From the NCBI RefSeq assembly GCF_003387155.1, contig NZ_QUMT01000003.1:558001-622000 (forward strand): a stretch of 64,000 nucleotides of DNA, written 5' to 3'. This document shows positions 25,728 through 36,877 of the stretch, one piece after another. The stretch's first letter is position 1. Every line of letters starts with the position of its first letter. The notes beneath the pieces are model-generated. The model was given only the letters and a program-made list of their open reading frames with translations, did not search any database and was not told where the DNA came from. The translations under genes were made by a program, and so were the position numbers. Source of the DNA: Roseateles depolymerans (lineage in GTDB: Bacteria; Pseudomonadota; Gammaproteobacteria; Burkholderiales; Burkholderiaceae_C).

Positions 25728-26654
25728 TCAGCTGGCGCGCAGGATCTGCTCGATGTCCGCGCGGGGCGGGGTGCCAAACAGCCGCCGGTACTCGCGGCTG
25801 AACTGCGAGGCGCTTTCATAACCGACCTGATGCGCCGCGCTGGCCGCATCCAGGCCCTCGGCCAGCATCAGGCGCCGGGCATGCTGCAGCCGCAACTGCT
25901 TCTGGTATTGCATCGGCGAGAAGCTGGTCAGCTGCTTGAAGCGCTGGTGCAGCGTGGAGGGGCTCATATGCGCCACCTCGGCCAGATGGTCGATGCTCAG
26001 CGGCTCGTTGAAACGGCGGGTCAGCTCATCGATGGCGCGAGACAGCCGGCGGGTGGCACTGTCCTGCTGCGCCAGTGACCGCAGTCGGGGGCCCAGAGGT
26101 CCGGTCAGCACCCGGTAGAAGATTTCCCGCTGCAGCAGCGGGCCCAGCACGCGCTGGTCCTGCGGGCTGTCCAGCAACTGCATCATCCGCAGGGCGGCGC
26201 CCAGCAGCGAGGCATCCACCGGGGCCACGTTCAGGGCGCTCTGGGCCTGCGGCTGGGCATCGGAACTCATCGGACCGACCTCCAGCATCAGGTCCGCCAG
26301 GGTCTGGGTGTCGCAGCTGACGCGGATGCACAGATAGGGCTTGTCCGGCGTGGCATCGATCACCTGGCCGCGCGGGAGCATGGTCATCGACACCAGCAGG
26401 AAATGCAGCGGGTCGTAGAACAGCGTCTCGTCGCCCAGCTCCACTTTCTTGCGTCCCTGCAGCACGATCACGACGCCGGGCTCATACAGCGCCGGGCCCT
26501 TGGGCGTGGTGGTGCAGGCGCGGATCAGGTGCAGGCAGGGCACGGCGCTTTGGTGGGAGCCTTCACCGGCCACATGGCGCAGCGTCAGGTCGACCATCTG
26601 GGCGCGCAGAGCCTGGAGCTCGTCGGCCACGGGGAGGGAGGTGGGAACAACCAT
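25728..26654 (-). CDS. AraC-family transcriptional regulator
   Basis: This is a 308-residue regulator. The N-terminal AraC_N-type cupin domain shows '[16 protein letters not shown]' and '[16 protein letters not shown]'. The C-terminal pair of helix-turn-helix motifs shows '[20 protein letters not shown]' and '[22 protein letters not shown]'. It is divergent from an aldo-keto reductase with 200 bases between, the common Burkholderiales arrangement of an AraC regulator controlling a redox enzyme gene. The start at 26654 is the ATG before '[12 protein letters not shown]'. Confidence 0.92.
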   Translation of the reverse strand: MVVPTSLPVADELQALRAQMVDLTLRHVAGEGSHQSAVPCLHLIRACTTTPKGPALYEPGVVIVLQGRKKVELGDETLFYDPLHFLLVSMTMLPRGQVIDATPDKPYLCIRVSCDTQTLADLMLEVGPMSSDAQPQAQSALNVAPVDASLLGAALRMMQLLDSPQDQRVLGPLLQREIFYRVLTGPLGPRLRSLAQQDSATRRLSRAIDELTRRFNEPLSIDHLAEVAHMSPSTLHQRFKQLTSFSPMQYQKQLRLQHARRLMLAEGLDAASAAHQVGYESASQFSREYRRLFGTPPRADIEQILRAS

Positions 26655-26854
26655 GCTGCGAATTGTGCAAACAGAACGCGCACGTGCACAGGGTGTCGGA
26701 CAGCGGTCTGGAGGATTGGGCAATTACGGGCGAGCTTTGCGCTGGTTCTGAGGGGGGTCGGATTTCTAAGCTGTCGGACATCGCAGCCCAGGCCGGACGT
26801 CCCGGCCCGCTGCCCCCTTGCCCCCCTGCCCCCCTGCCACCAAGGAGTGCCGCC

Positions 26855-27952
<1,098 letters not shown>

Positions 27953-27994
27953 GTTCCTGAGTGCCTGAGAGTGCCTGCGTCACGGCGCCCCTCG

Positions 27995-28471
27995 TCATGG
28001 GAGGTAGGACAGCGGCAGTGCCGTGGTGAACTTTAGCTCCTCCATCGCGAAGCTGGAGGAGACGTCAAACAACTGGGTGCCGGCGATGAGGCGCTTGTAG
28101 ACCTGGTCGTAGGCGGCGATGTCGGGCACGACGACGCGCAGCAGGTAGTCGACATCGCCGCTCATCCGGTAGAACTCGACCACCTCGGGGATGGCCTCGA
28201 CCGTGGCGCGGAAGCGGTTGAACCACTGCTCCGTGTGGGTGTTGGTCCGCACCGCGACGAAGACGGTGACCGCCACATTCACCTTGGCGCGGTCCACCAG
28301 CGCCACCTGGCGAGTGATGACGCCGGCCTCCTTCAAACGCTGCACCCGGCGCCAGCACTGGGTGGCCGACAGGCCCACATCGGCGGCCAGGTCGGCCACC
28401 TGCCGTTCGGCATCCACCTGCAGCAGGTCCAGCAGTTTGCGATCGATGGAATCCAGTTTCGTTTTCGACAT
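27995..28471 (-). CDS. Lrp/AsnC-family regulator, likely sulfur amino acid-responsive
   Basis: This 158-residue regulator has an HTH ('LDSIDRKLLDLLQVDAERQV', 'VGLSATQCWRRVQRL') and a RAM domain with 'MSGDVDYLLRVVVPDIAAYD'. It is divergent from the cysteine desulfurase/persulfide dioxygenase/rhodanese fusion with 240 bases between. Several Lrp relatives (DecR/CyuR type) respond to cysteine and control desulfhydrases, so this one probably senses cysteine or a related thiol; that is inference from context. An imperfect inverted repeat at 28601 could be its site. Confidence 0.92.
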   Translation of the reverse strand: MSKTKLDSIDRKLLDLLQVDAERQVADLAADVGLSATQCWRRVQRLKEAGVITRQVALVDRAKVNVAVTVFVAVRTNTHTEQWFNRFRATVEAIPEVVEFYRMSGDVDYLLRVVVPDIAAYDQVYKRLIAGTQLFDVSSSFAMEELKFTTALPLSYLP

Positions 28472-28600
28472 GGGACGAGGAATCAGAATGCAGCGCTGAG
28501 GGTGGATTGGGCCACAGTCGGGGGCAGTCCAACGGCCGCCCGCGTTTGGTAGGTTTCCCCTGGTGGCCCAGATCGCATCCGGATCCACTGGTCGCGATTG

Positions 28601-28630
28601 GAAATCAGCTTTCCCCCTTAGCTGGATTTC
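28601..28630. promoter_or_regulatory. Imperfect inverted repeat before the cysteine desulfurase fusion
   Basis: GAAATC-AGCT and AGCTGGATTTC are near-perfect reverse complements (one base missing in the left arm) around a TTTCCCCCTT centre. The AT-rich flanks fit an Lrp-type site between the two divergent genes. Confidence 0.4.
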
Positions 28631-28711
28631 TGGAATGCTCTTGCATATTTCTTCGTAGGGAACAGCGGGATCGCAAGCCATTCCCGCCCCGGGCTTCCGA
28701 CAATCTGCCAG

Positions 28712-31021
28712 ATGGACATCTATCTGGACGCCAACGCCACCACCCCCGTGCTCGAGCCGGCCCGAGAGGCCGCGCTGGCGGTCATGGCGCAGACCTTCGG
28801 CAACCCCAGCAGCGTCCATGGCGCCGGCCTCAAGGTCCGGGCGCTGATGGACGAGGTGCGGGCCACCGCACGACGCGTGCTGGACGCTCCCACAGGCCGA
28901 CTGCTCTTCACCAGCGGCGCCACCGAAGGCATCCAGACCGCCGTGCTCTCCGCGCTGATGCATCTGCGTCAACGGCGCCACCCGCCCTCGTTCCCAACCG
29001 CCCCCTCGCCCGATCGCATCCGGTCCGCCCCGCCCACGCGCGTCCTGTATGGAGCCACCGAACACAAAGCGGTCCCCGAAGCGCTGGCTCACTGGAACAG
29101 CGTGCTGGGCCTGGGTCTGGACATCCAGGCCATTCCCGTGGGCCGCGACGGCCGGCACGACCTGAACTGGCTGCGCGAGCATCTCGACGGCACCGGGCTG
29201 GTCTGCACCATGGCTGCCAACAACGAAACCGGCGTCATCAGCGACCTCGACGGCATCGCCGCGCTGCTTCGCGACCGGGACCTGCTCTGGCTCGTTGATG
29301 GCGTGCAGGCGCTGGGCAAGCTGCCCCTGCACCTCATTCGCCGCCGCATCGACTACGCCCCCTTCTCCGGCCACAAGCTGTACGCGCCCAAGGGCATTGG
29401 CATGCTGTACGTGCGGGACGGGGCCCCCTTCACGCCGCTGCTGGCCGGCGGCGGGCAGGAAAGTGCGTCGCGCTCGGGCACCGAAAACACGGCCGGCATC
29501 GCGGCCCTCGGCGCCGTCCTCAAGGCGCTGGAAACCGGCGGCACCTTTGCATCGACCCAGGTGCTGCTGGGCCACCGGGACCGCCTGGTCCAGGCCCTGC
29601 GAGACGCCTTCCCCGGCGTGATCTTCAATGCGCCGTTCGACATCAGCCTGCCCACCACCCTCAACCTGTCGGTGCCCGGCCTGAGCGCCCGCACCCTGCT
29701 GGACCTGTTCGACGCCGCCGGCATCCGCGCCAGCGGCGGCTCCGCCTGTGGCGCCGCCAAGGCACAGCCCAGCTACGTGCTCCAGGCGATGGGCCTGCCG
29801 CACGCACAGACGGCGTCCGCGGTGCGTCTGTCGTTTGGACCGGCCGATGCGCCCGAGATGCTGCGGGAAGCCTGCGACCGGCTGCGGGCGTGCGGAGAAG
29901 CGCTCCAGTCGTCGTGTCGACCGGGCGACGCCCCTGGCGCCTCGATGCAGGCCCCAACAACCGCCGCCAGTCATGAACGCATCACCCGCTGGGTCGTGGA
30001 CGGCGCCTGCTGCTACGCCGTGTGGGACGCCGCCTCCGGTCACTGCGTCATCATCGATCCGCTGCCTGAGCTCACCGCCCCGCTGGCGCAATGGCTGGAC
30101 TGCCGCCATGCCCGCGTCGCGGCGGTGCTCGACACCCATGGGCACGGGGACCATGCCTCGTCCGCACCGCAGCTGCGTGAACGCCTTGCTGACCGGATGC
30201 TGCCTGCGCAGGACCTGGACGCGCTGGGTTGGCCGCAATCGGCCGACGAGATCGTGCTTGGCGCGATGCGCCTGAAACGCCTGGCCGTGCCGGGCCACAC
30301 CGCCGACTCCACGGCGTATCTGCTGGACGACGAGAGCGGACTGTGCGCCGCCTTCGTCGGTGACACCGTCATGCCGGGTGCACTGGGTCGCAGTGATTTT
30401 CCGGTGAGTGCGCCGCTGTCATATGCGGACTCGCTGCACCTGCTGCTGAACGTGGTCGGCCGGGACACCCTGCTGCTGCCCGGACACGATTACGACAACC
30501 GCTTCGCCACGACGCTCGCCATCGAATGCGACGCCCAGCCGCTGCTGGACGGTGTGCTGAGCGGCCGGCTGGCCCCGCCGGAATTTGCCAGGGCCAAGGC
30601 CGAGCTGGAGCGGGACCTGCCGCCAACGCAATATCAGACCATCGCCTGCGGTGCCCGGGCCGCCCCTGCCGGCGCTGCCGATTCCGTGGACATCAGCCAG
30701 GACCTGGTCGCTTCCGCGCTGGCCTTGCGCCAGACCGCCGGCGCGGCTCGTCCCCGCCTGATCGATGTGCGCGAAGCCTATGAGCATCAGATGGGGCCGC
30801 TGTCGGCCCGCTGGCCGGTGGCGGCTGAAGTGGACGTCGAGGTGGTGCCGCTGTCCCTGCTGCTGAACCAGCTCGACGCCTGGCGCTCGCTGCCGGAAGA
30901 AACGCCGCTGGTCTTTTGTTGCCGCAGTGGCAACCGCAGCGCTCAGGCCGCGCGGGCGCTGCGCCGGCTGGGCCACTCCCAGGCGTATAGCCTGGCGGGC
31001 GGATTGGCGCTGTTGCCCTGA
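28712..31021 (+). CDS. Cysteine desulfurase - persulfide dioxygenase - rhodanese fusion
   Basis: This 769-residue protein has three enzyme domains. Residues about 1-400 are a NifS/IscS-like class V desulfurase: His119, Asp197, PLP Lys222 in 'FSGHKLYAPKG' and the persulfide Cys346 in 'SGGSACGAAK'. Residues about 425-610 are an ETHE1-like metallo-beta-lactamase domain with 'THGHGDH' (475-481), His529, Asp551 and His592. Residues about 660-769 are a rhodanese with active loop 'CCRSGNRS' (736-743). The order suggests that sulfur taken from cysteine is passed as persulfide to glutathione, oxidised to sulfite and joined to thiosulfate in one polypeptide. MBL-rhodanese fusions are known (CstB, PRF types); the extra desulfurase is unusual. 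It is divergent from an Lrp regulator. Confidence 0.9.
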   Translation: MDIYLDANATTPVLEPAREAALAVMAQTFGNPSSVHGAGLKVRALMDEVRATARRVLDAPTGRLLFTSGATEGIQTAVLSALMHLRQRRHPPSFPTAPSPDRIRSAPPTRVLYGATEHKAVPEALAHWNSVLGLGLDIQAIPVGRDGRHDLNWLREHLDGTGLVCTMAANNETGVISDLDGIAALLRDRDLLWLVDGVQALGKLPLHLIRRRIDYAPFSGHKLYAPKGIGMLYVRDGAPFTPLLAGGGQESASRSGTENTAGIAALGAVLKALETGGTFASTQVLLGHRDRLVQALRDAFPGVIFNAPFDISLPTTLNLSVPGLSARTLLDLFDAAGIRASGGSACGAAKAQPSYVLQAMGLPHAQTASAVRLSFGPADAPEMLREACDRLRACGEALQSSCRPGDAPGASMQAPTTAASHERITRWVVDGACCYAVWDAASGHCVIIDPLPELTAPLAQWLDCRHARVAAVLDTHGHGDHASSAPQLRERLADRMLPAQDLDALGWPQSADEIVLGAMRLKRLAVPGHTADSTAYLLDDESGLCAAFVGDTVMPGALGRSDFPVSAPLSYADSLHLLLNVVGRDTLLLPGHDYDNRFATTLAIECDAQPLLDGVLSGRLAPPEFARAKAELERDLPPTQYQTIACGARAAPAGAADSVDISQDLVASALALRQTAGAARPRLIDVREAYEHQMGPLSARWPVAAEVDVEVVPLSLLLNQLDAWRSLPEETPLVFCCRSGNRSAQAARALRRLGHSQAYSLAGGLALLP

Positions 31022-31051
31022 GCGATCAGGCGCCGTCCCGCAGCGTCTGCC

Positions 31052-31912
31052 TCATGCCTGGCATGAAGGGCCGGTGTCGGTGACCTCCCTGGCCTCACTG
31101 GCCTCCCTGGCCTCCAGCATCGCCTGAACCACTTCGGCGAACCCCTCGCCGCGCTCCGCGCGCGTCACGTATCGGGGGAGATGCGTCAGCACCGGCAGGA
31201 AGCGCTCGATGTTGGCCACGGCCACGGTGAACGGCATCCGCTCGAACATCAGCTGGTCGTTGCTCGAGTCCCCCACATACAGCCACCGACGCGGGTCGAA
31301 GGCCATGCCCGTGAGGCGCGGCACGGCCCACTCTGCGGCGGTCCACTTGCTGTGCGTGCCGATCCACCCGTTGATGTGGATGGAGCTCACCGTTGCATGC
31401 AACCCGTGCGCCTGCATCACCGCACAGACCGCCTCGATGGCCTGCGGCGGCAAATGCGCATGCTCGCTGTGGTCGATGGCGATGTCCGTGAGACGTCCCG
31501 CGCTGTCGGTCGCGAGCGTCGCCCCCGGCACCCGCGCCAGGATCTCATCGGCACATTGCTTCAGCCGCAGGGCATTGCGCGCCCGGGTGTCGGCGTCCTG
31601 GCTGAACTCGACGATCAGCGGGGCGGGGGAAGGTTCAGGCGAAGCGCCTTTGACCCGTTGCCGCGTCAGCAGCACCCCGCCGTTTTCCGCCACGATGCCG
31701 CAGACCGCCCAGTCCCGGGCCATCGGCTCGCTCCAGCCCGCCGGCCGCCCGGTGATGGCGATCACCGGCAGCCCGGCCGCCGCCAGCCGCTCCAGTGCCT
31801 GCCGCGCAGACGCGCCCAGGCCCCCGCCGGTGGTCAGGGTGTCGTCGATATCGGTCAGCACCCCCACCACAGCGCGCCATTCCTCACGGGGACAAGACAT
31901 CAGAGGCTTCAT
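31052..31912 (-). CDS. HAD-superfamily (IIB) hydrolase
   Basis: This 286-residue phosphatase-like protein has motif I 'LTDIDDTLTTGG' (two Asp), motif II Thr in 'VIAITGRPAG', Lys in 'GTHSKWTAA' and motif IV 'YVGDSSNDQLMF'. These are the features of Cof/SPP/TrpP-type HAD-IIB enzymes acting on sugar phosphates. The substrate is not known. The last 20 residues are an imperfect Glu-Ala repeat encoded by repeated GGCCTCCCT units and may be dispensable. Its start lies about 20 bases from the ahcY promoter on the other strand. Confidence 0.88.
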   Translation of the reverse strand: MKPLMSCPREEWRAVVGVLTDIDDTLTTGGGLGASARQALERLAAAGLPVIAITGRPAGWSEPMARDWAVCGIVAENGGVLLTRQRVKGASPEPSPAPLIVEFSQDADTRARNALRLKQCADEILARVPGATLATDSAGRLTDIAIDHSEHAHLPPQAIEAVCAVMQAHGLHATVSSIHINGWIGTHSKWTAAEWAVPRLTGMAFDPRRWLYVGDSSNDQLMFERMPFTVAVANIERFLPVLTHLPRYVTRAERGEGFAEVVQAMLEAREASEAREVTDTGPSCQA

Positions 31913-31930
31913 GGCCGGCGATTGTGCGTC

Positions 31931-31936
31931 TAGAAT
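31931..31936 (+). promoter_or_regulatory. Candidate -10 box (TAGAAT) of the ahcY operon
   Basis: TAGAAT lies eight bases before the first stem of the SAH riboswitch, the expected distance for a transcription start at about 31943. No consensus -35 is visible. Confidence 0.5.
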
Positions 31937-31944
31937 CTGGCTCG

Positions 31945-32031
31945 TTCCGAGGAGCGTTGCGACCTCTCACCGCCAGAGGCCAGGCTCGGAACTGCTGTGT
32001 TGTATCCCCTCACAGCCCAGCAACCGCGCTC
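31945..32031 (+). ncRNA. S-adenosylhomocysteine (SAH) riboswitch
   Basis: The element follows the SAH class closely. TTCCGAG (31945-31951) pairs with CTCGGAA (31985-31991) as P1. CCTCT (31963-31967) pairs with AGAGG (31975-31979) as P2. GCTGTG (31994-31999) pairs with CACAGC (32011-32016). The pseudoknot is formed by GAGCG (31952-31956) with CGCTC (32027-32031) and GTTGC (31956-31960) with GCAAC (32020-32024). The conserved GAGGAGCG-TTGCGAC and AGGCTCGG segments are present. It precedes SAH hydrolase, where this riboswitch turns on expression when SAH accumulates. Confidence 0.9.
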
Positions 32032-32116
32032 ACCCGTTGACCTCTTCAGGCGGCCGGGTGGGTGTGTTGTCCCCACGGCCCCAGGTGTCAACGGCTCAAC
32101 CCACGCAGGAGCCCGT

Positions 32117-33550
<1,434 letters not shown>

Positions 33551-33558
33551 TGACCGCG

Positions 33559-33583
33559 GCGGCCTCCCGCCCTGGGAGGCCGC
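33559..33583 (+). terminator. Hairpin after ahcY without T-run
   Basis: GCGGCCTCCC pairs perfectly with GGGAGGCCGC around GCCCT. With no U-tract it may attenuate, rather than end, transcription into tlyA, or protect the ahcY mRNA end. Confidence 0.5.
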
Positions 33584-33663
33584 TCGGCCATCTGCCGTCG
33601 GCGTCACTGCCCTGCCCATCCCCGTTCATCGCGTCCATCGCGTTCACTGCACCCATCGCCTCG

Positions 33664-34449
33664 ATGAGAGCTGACCAGTTGCTGGTGTCCACCGGCCTTG
33701 CCCCCACCCGCTCCGCCGCCCAGCGGCTGATCGAGCAGGGGGCCGTTTCCTGGCATTCGCCCAAGGGCTGGGTGCCGCTGAAGAAGGCCGGCGAGGCCCT
33801 GCCCGAACAAGCCGAGCTGCGCATCACCGACGATGCGGAGCTGCGGTATGTCTCGCGCGGTGGCCTCAAGCTGGAAGGAGCGCTGCGGGTTGCAGGCCTG
33901 GACGTCACCGGCCTGACCGCGCTGGATGTCGGGCAGAGCACCGGCGGCTTCACCGACTGCCTGCTCAAGGCCGGTGCGGCGCGTGTGGTCGGGCTGGATG
34001 TCGGCCACGACCAGCTGCATGCATCGCTGCGCAGCGACCCGCGAGTGGCTGCCCTGGAGGGCACGCATGTGCGCGCGCTGGCCGAGAGCCCTCTGCGCAC
34101 GCTGGCCCCGGAAGGCGGCTTCGATCTGGTGGTGGGCGACCTGAGTTTCATCTCCATGGTCGGCGCCCTGCCCCACCTGGATCCGTGGCTGGCCGTCGGC
34201 GGTCAGGCGCTGCTGCTGGTCAAGCCGCAGTTCGAGCTGGGGCCTCAGGCCATCGGCAAGGGCGGTCTGGTCAAGGATGTGACGCTGTATCCGCAGCTGG
34301 AGCAGCAGGCGCGCGACGCCGCGCTGGCGCTGGGCTGGTCGGTGCAAGGCTGGATGGACAGCCCCATCACCGGCGGCGACGGCAATCGAGAATTTTTCCT
34401 GTGGGCCCGCAAGACCGGCCTGCAGCACAGGGAAGGACCCACCCCATGA
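33664..34449 (+). CDS. tlyA: TlyA-family rRNA methyltransferase / hemolysin-like protein
   Basis: This 261-residue protein starts with an S4 RNA-binding domain ('MRADQLLVSTGLAPTRSAAQ', 'ELRYVSRGGLKLEGAL') followed by an FtsJ-like methyltransferase ('ALDVGQSTGGFTDCLL' as SAM motif I, 'VGDLSFISM'). Homologues 2'-O-methylate 16S or 23S rRNA; the hemolysin name is historical. The ATG at 33664 was chosen because the earlier part of the frame lacks domain features. Its stop overlaps the metF start by four bases (ATGA), so translation is coupled. Confidence 0.9.
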   Translation: MRADQLLVSTGLAPTRSAAQRLIEQGAVSWHSPKGWVPLKKAGEALPEQAELRITDDAELRYVSRGGLKLEGALRVAGLDVTGLTALDVGQSTGGFTDCLLKAGAARVVGLDVGHDQLHASLRSDPRVAALEGTHVRALAESPLRTLAPEGGFDLVVGDLSFISMVGALPHLDPWLAVGGQALLLVKPQFELGPQAIGKGGLVKDVTLYPQLEQQARDAALALGWSVQGWMDSPITGGDGNREFFLWARKTGLQHREGPTP

Positions 34450-35285
34450 GCACACCTGTCAGCATCGAGTTTTTCCCGCCCAACACGCCAGTGGGCAGCG
34501 AGAAGCTCAAGACCGTGGTGCAGGAACTGCGTGCGGTGAACCCGCAGTATTTCAGCGTCACCTACGGCGCTGGTGGATCGACGCGCGAGAAGACGCTGGC
34601 CACCGTGGCCGAGATCGCCCGGCAGGGCTTCGACGCGGCGCCGCACCTGTCCTGCGTGGGCTCCACCCGCGAGAACATCGCCGAGATCCTGGCCACCTAC
34701 CGCGCCCAGAACATCCGCCGCGTGGTGGCCCTGCGCGGCGACTTGCCCAGCGGCACCGCTACCGCCGGCGAGTTCCGCTATGCCGCCGAGCTGGTGCGCT
34801 TCATCCGCGAGACGCAGGGCGCCGACTGGGACATCGAAGTCGCGGCCTATCCCGAATATCACCCGCAGCAGCGCTACGCCGCCCGGGACCTGCAGTTCTT
34901 CGCCGACAAGATGAAGGCCGGCGCCAGCGGCGCCATCACGCAGTTCTTCTACAACCCTGATGCCTACTTCCATTTCGTGGATGCGGCACGTGCGCTGGGG
35001 GTGGACGCGCCGATCGTGCCGGGCATCATGCCGATCAACAACTACGCCCGCATTGCGCAGTTCGCGCAGCGCGACGGCATCGAGATTCCGCGCTGGGTGG
35101 CCCTGAAGATGGAAGGCTACATGGACGATGCCGCGTCGGTGCGCGCCTTCGGCCTGGACGTGGTCACCCGGCTGTGCGAGCGGCTGATCGCCGGCGGCGT
35201 GCCGGGGCTGCACTTCTACACGCTCAACCAGTCGGCGTTGACGCTGGAGTTGTGTTCGCGCCTCAAGTTGTCATCGGAGCTTTGA
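34446..35285 (+). CDS. metF: 5,10-methylenetetrahydrofolate reductase
   Basis: This 279-residue FAD enzyme makes 5-methyl-THF for methionine synthesis. It shows 'SIEFFPPNTP' at the N-terminus, 'FSVTYGAGGST', 'HLSCVGSTREN', 'VALRGDLP' and 'QFFYNPDAYFHF', all family hallmarks. It is the last gene of the ahcY-tlyA-metF set, overlapping tlyA by four bases. Through the SAH riboswitch it would be raised together with SAH hydrolase so that homocysteine is remethylated. Confidence 0.97.
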   Translation: MSTPVSIEFFPPNTPVGSEKLKTVVQELRAVNPQYFSVTYGAGGSTREKTLATVAEIARQGFDAAPHLSCVGSTRENIAEILATYRAQNIRRVVALRGDLPSGTATAGEFRYAAELVRFIRETQGADWDIEVAAYPEYHPQQRYAARDLQFFADKMKAGASGAITQFFYNPDAYFHFVDAARALGVDAPIVPGIMPINNYARIAQFAQRDGIEIPRWVALKMEGYMDDAASVRAFGLDVVTRLCERLIAGGVPGLHFYTLNQSALTLELCSRLKLSSEL

Positions 35286-35404
35286 CATCTGACAAGGCCG
35301 CAAGCCCGTGAGGGTTTTGGCGGCCAAACCTTGTGCGGCATCAAGGTTTCTACCGATCGGCAGGCGTTCAATCCGTCCTGTTCGCTACCTAGGAGAAACC
35401 TGAT

Positions 35405-36076
35405 ATGAACGTCCTTCGCTCTCGTGCCGCTCGTGTGTCCTCTGCTGCGTCTTCTGGTGCGGCCTCGGCCCTGGTGGCCGCCGCTGCTGCGGTGGTCGGT
35501 CTGTGCGCACCGGTGATGGCGCAGGCCCAGTCGGTGGAAAACCCCTGGCTGGTGCGCGTGCGTGCGCTGCACCTGGATTCGGCCAACAAGGACTCGACCG
35601 GGCTGGACCTGAGCATCAACAACAAGACCTTCCCGGATGTTGATGTTTCCTACTTCTTCACGCCCAACATCGCTGCGGAACTGGTGCTGACCTATCCGCA
35701 AAAGCAGCGCATCTACTCGGGGGACACGCAGATCGGCACGCTGAAGCATCTGCCGCCGACCCTGACGGTGCAGTACCACTTCAACCCCGCCGGTCAGGTC
35801 CGTCCGTATGTGGGCGCCGGCCTGAACTACACGCACTTCTCCAGCGTGCGCTTTGACAGCGCGGTGCAGGCGGCCCTGGAGCCCAGCATCAAGCACAACA
35901 GCTTCGGCCTGGCCGCTCAGGCCGGTGTGGATGTGATGCTGGACAAGCAGTGGTCCCTGAACTTCGACATCAAGAAGGTGCAGATCCGCACGAAGGTGTC
36001 GTCGGCCGGCACGGAAGTCGGCAAGTTCAAGGTGGACCCGCTGCTGATCGGCGTGGGGGTGGGCTACCGGTTCTGA
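35405..36076 (+). CDS. OmpW-family outer-membrane protein
   Basis: This is a 223-residue protein. A long N-terminal signal peptide (Arg-rich start, Ala-rich core, cleavage near 'VMAQAQS') precedes an eight-stranded barrel: 'WLVRVRALHL', 'VDVSYFFTPNIAAELVLTYPQ', 'TVQYHF', 'VRPYVGAGLNYTHFS', 'FGLAAQAGVDVMLD' and the terminal Phe in 'GVGYRF'. OmpW barrels pass small hydrophobic molecules. AGGAGA lies about 12 bases before the ATG. A second family member is at 52703. A strong terminator follows at 36185. Confidence 0.93.
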   Translation: MNVLRSRAARVSSAASSGAASALVAAAAAVVGLCAPVMAQAQSVENPWLVRVRALHLDSANKDSTGLDLSINNKTFPDVDVSYFFTPNIAAELVLTYPQKQRIYSGDTQIGTLKHLPPTLTVQYHFNPAGQVRPYVGAGLNYTHFSSVRFDSAVQAALEPSIKHNSFGLAAQAGVDVMLDKQWSLNFDIKKVQIRTKVSSAGTEVGKFKVDPLLIGVGVGYRF

Positions 36077-36184
36077 TGCATCGGTCGTCCGCCGCAGTGT
36101 GGTTCCTCACCCAGTGAAGGCACTGCTGCAACGGTTTCATGGCCGACGCACATAGATGATATGGGGCAACGCGGCGGCCATGGG

Positions 36185-36219
36185 AATGGCGCCTCCTTCG
36201 CGGGGGGCGCCATTTTTTT
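36185..36219 (+). terminator. Intrinsic terminator of the ompW gene
   Basis: AATGGCGCC pairs with GGCGCCATT around an 11-base loop, followed by a run of T (seven T in total from 36213). Confidence 0.9.
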
Positions 36220-36284
36220 CGTCGGTCGGAGCCGTCGCACCGGGCCGTCGTTCGGAGCCGTTGCGGATCCCCTGCGTGCGCTGA

Positions 36285-36761
36285 TCAGGCAGACTGGCGC
36301 GGCGATGATTCAGGCACGGATGCGCCCGCCTCTGCCTGCGAGCCGGGCCGTCTGTAGGCCATGCCCACCGAACGCGGCGCGGTGTGAACGAAGCCGAACT
36401 GCGCGTAGAGGTCCTGCGCCTGTCCATCCGCGATCAGGCTGACATAGCCGCTCGCGGGCACATTCGCCTCGATGTACTTCAGGATCTCTCCCATGATGCG
36501 CTTGCCCAGCCCCTTGCCCTGATGCGCCTTGAGCACAGCAATGTCGACGACTTGAAAGAAGCACCCGCCATCGCCGATCACCCGCCCCATGCCGACGGGC
36601 GTCGAGTCATGGAGGATCTGCACCGCAAACAGCGTGTTGGGGAGTCCCCGCTCAGCCGCCTCGTCGGTCTTGCTACTCAGGCCGGAGCCGACACGCAGGG
36701 CTTGATACGTTGGAACCGAAGGCGTTTCAAGCAGGCAGGTGTAGGCGGTGTTTTGGGTCAT
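36285..36761 (-). CDS. GNAT-family N-acetyltransferase
   Basis: This 158-residue acetyltransferase has 'GMGRVIGDGGCFFQVVDIAV' leading to the acetyl-CoA loop 'AHQGKGLGKRIM' (R/Q-x-x-G-x-G/A) and a C-terminal 'LYAQFGFVHTAPRSVGM'. It is of the small PhnO/AAC-like type with no recognised substrate. The ATG at 36761 ('MTQNTAYTCLLETPS') fits the family start; a codon seven positions upstream is also possible. Confidence 0.88.
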   Translation of the reverse strand: MTQNTAYTCLLETPSVPTYQALRVGSGLSSKTDEAAERGLPNTLFAVQILHDSTPVGMGRVIGDGGCFFQVVDIAVLKAHQGKGLGKRIMGEILKYIEANVPASGYVSLIADGQAQDLYAQFGFVHTAPRSVGMAYRRPGSQAEAGASVPESSPRQSA

Positions 36762-36877
36762 GAGCCAGGGCTTGTGAAACAAGGCGATGCCTGCATTCTG
36801 GCAGTTGGATCGTGACCAGGCTTGGTCAGCGCCATGCCATGTCCGGCGCTGGAGGAGCCCCTGTCAAAATCCCGCCC

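Noticed and set aside
27995-30298. Long minus-strand frame extending the Lrp gene through the divergent fusion gene
   Set aside because: Lrp motifs begin at 28471; upstream residues are antisense of the cysteine desulfurase domain.
31085-31115. GGCCTCACTGGCCTCCCTGGCCTCC tandem units considered as a regulatory repeat
   Set aside because: They lie inside the HAD hydrolase coding end and encode a Glu-Ala-rich tail; simple slippage repeat.
35286-35330. GGCCGC...GCGGCC hairpin after metF considered as a terminator
   Set aside because: The loop is long, the stem short and no T-run follows, so it was not listed.
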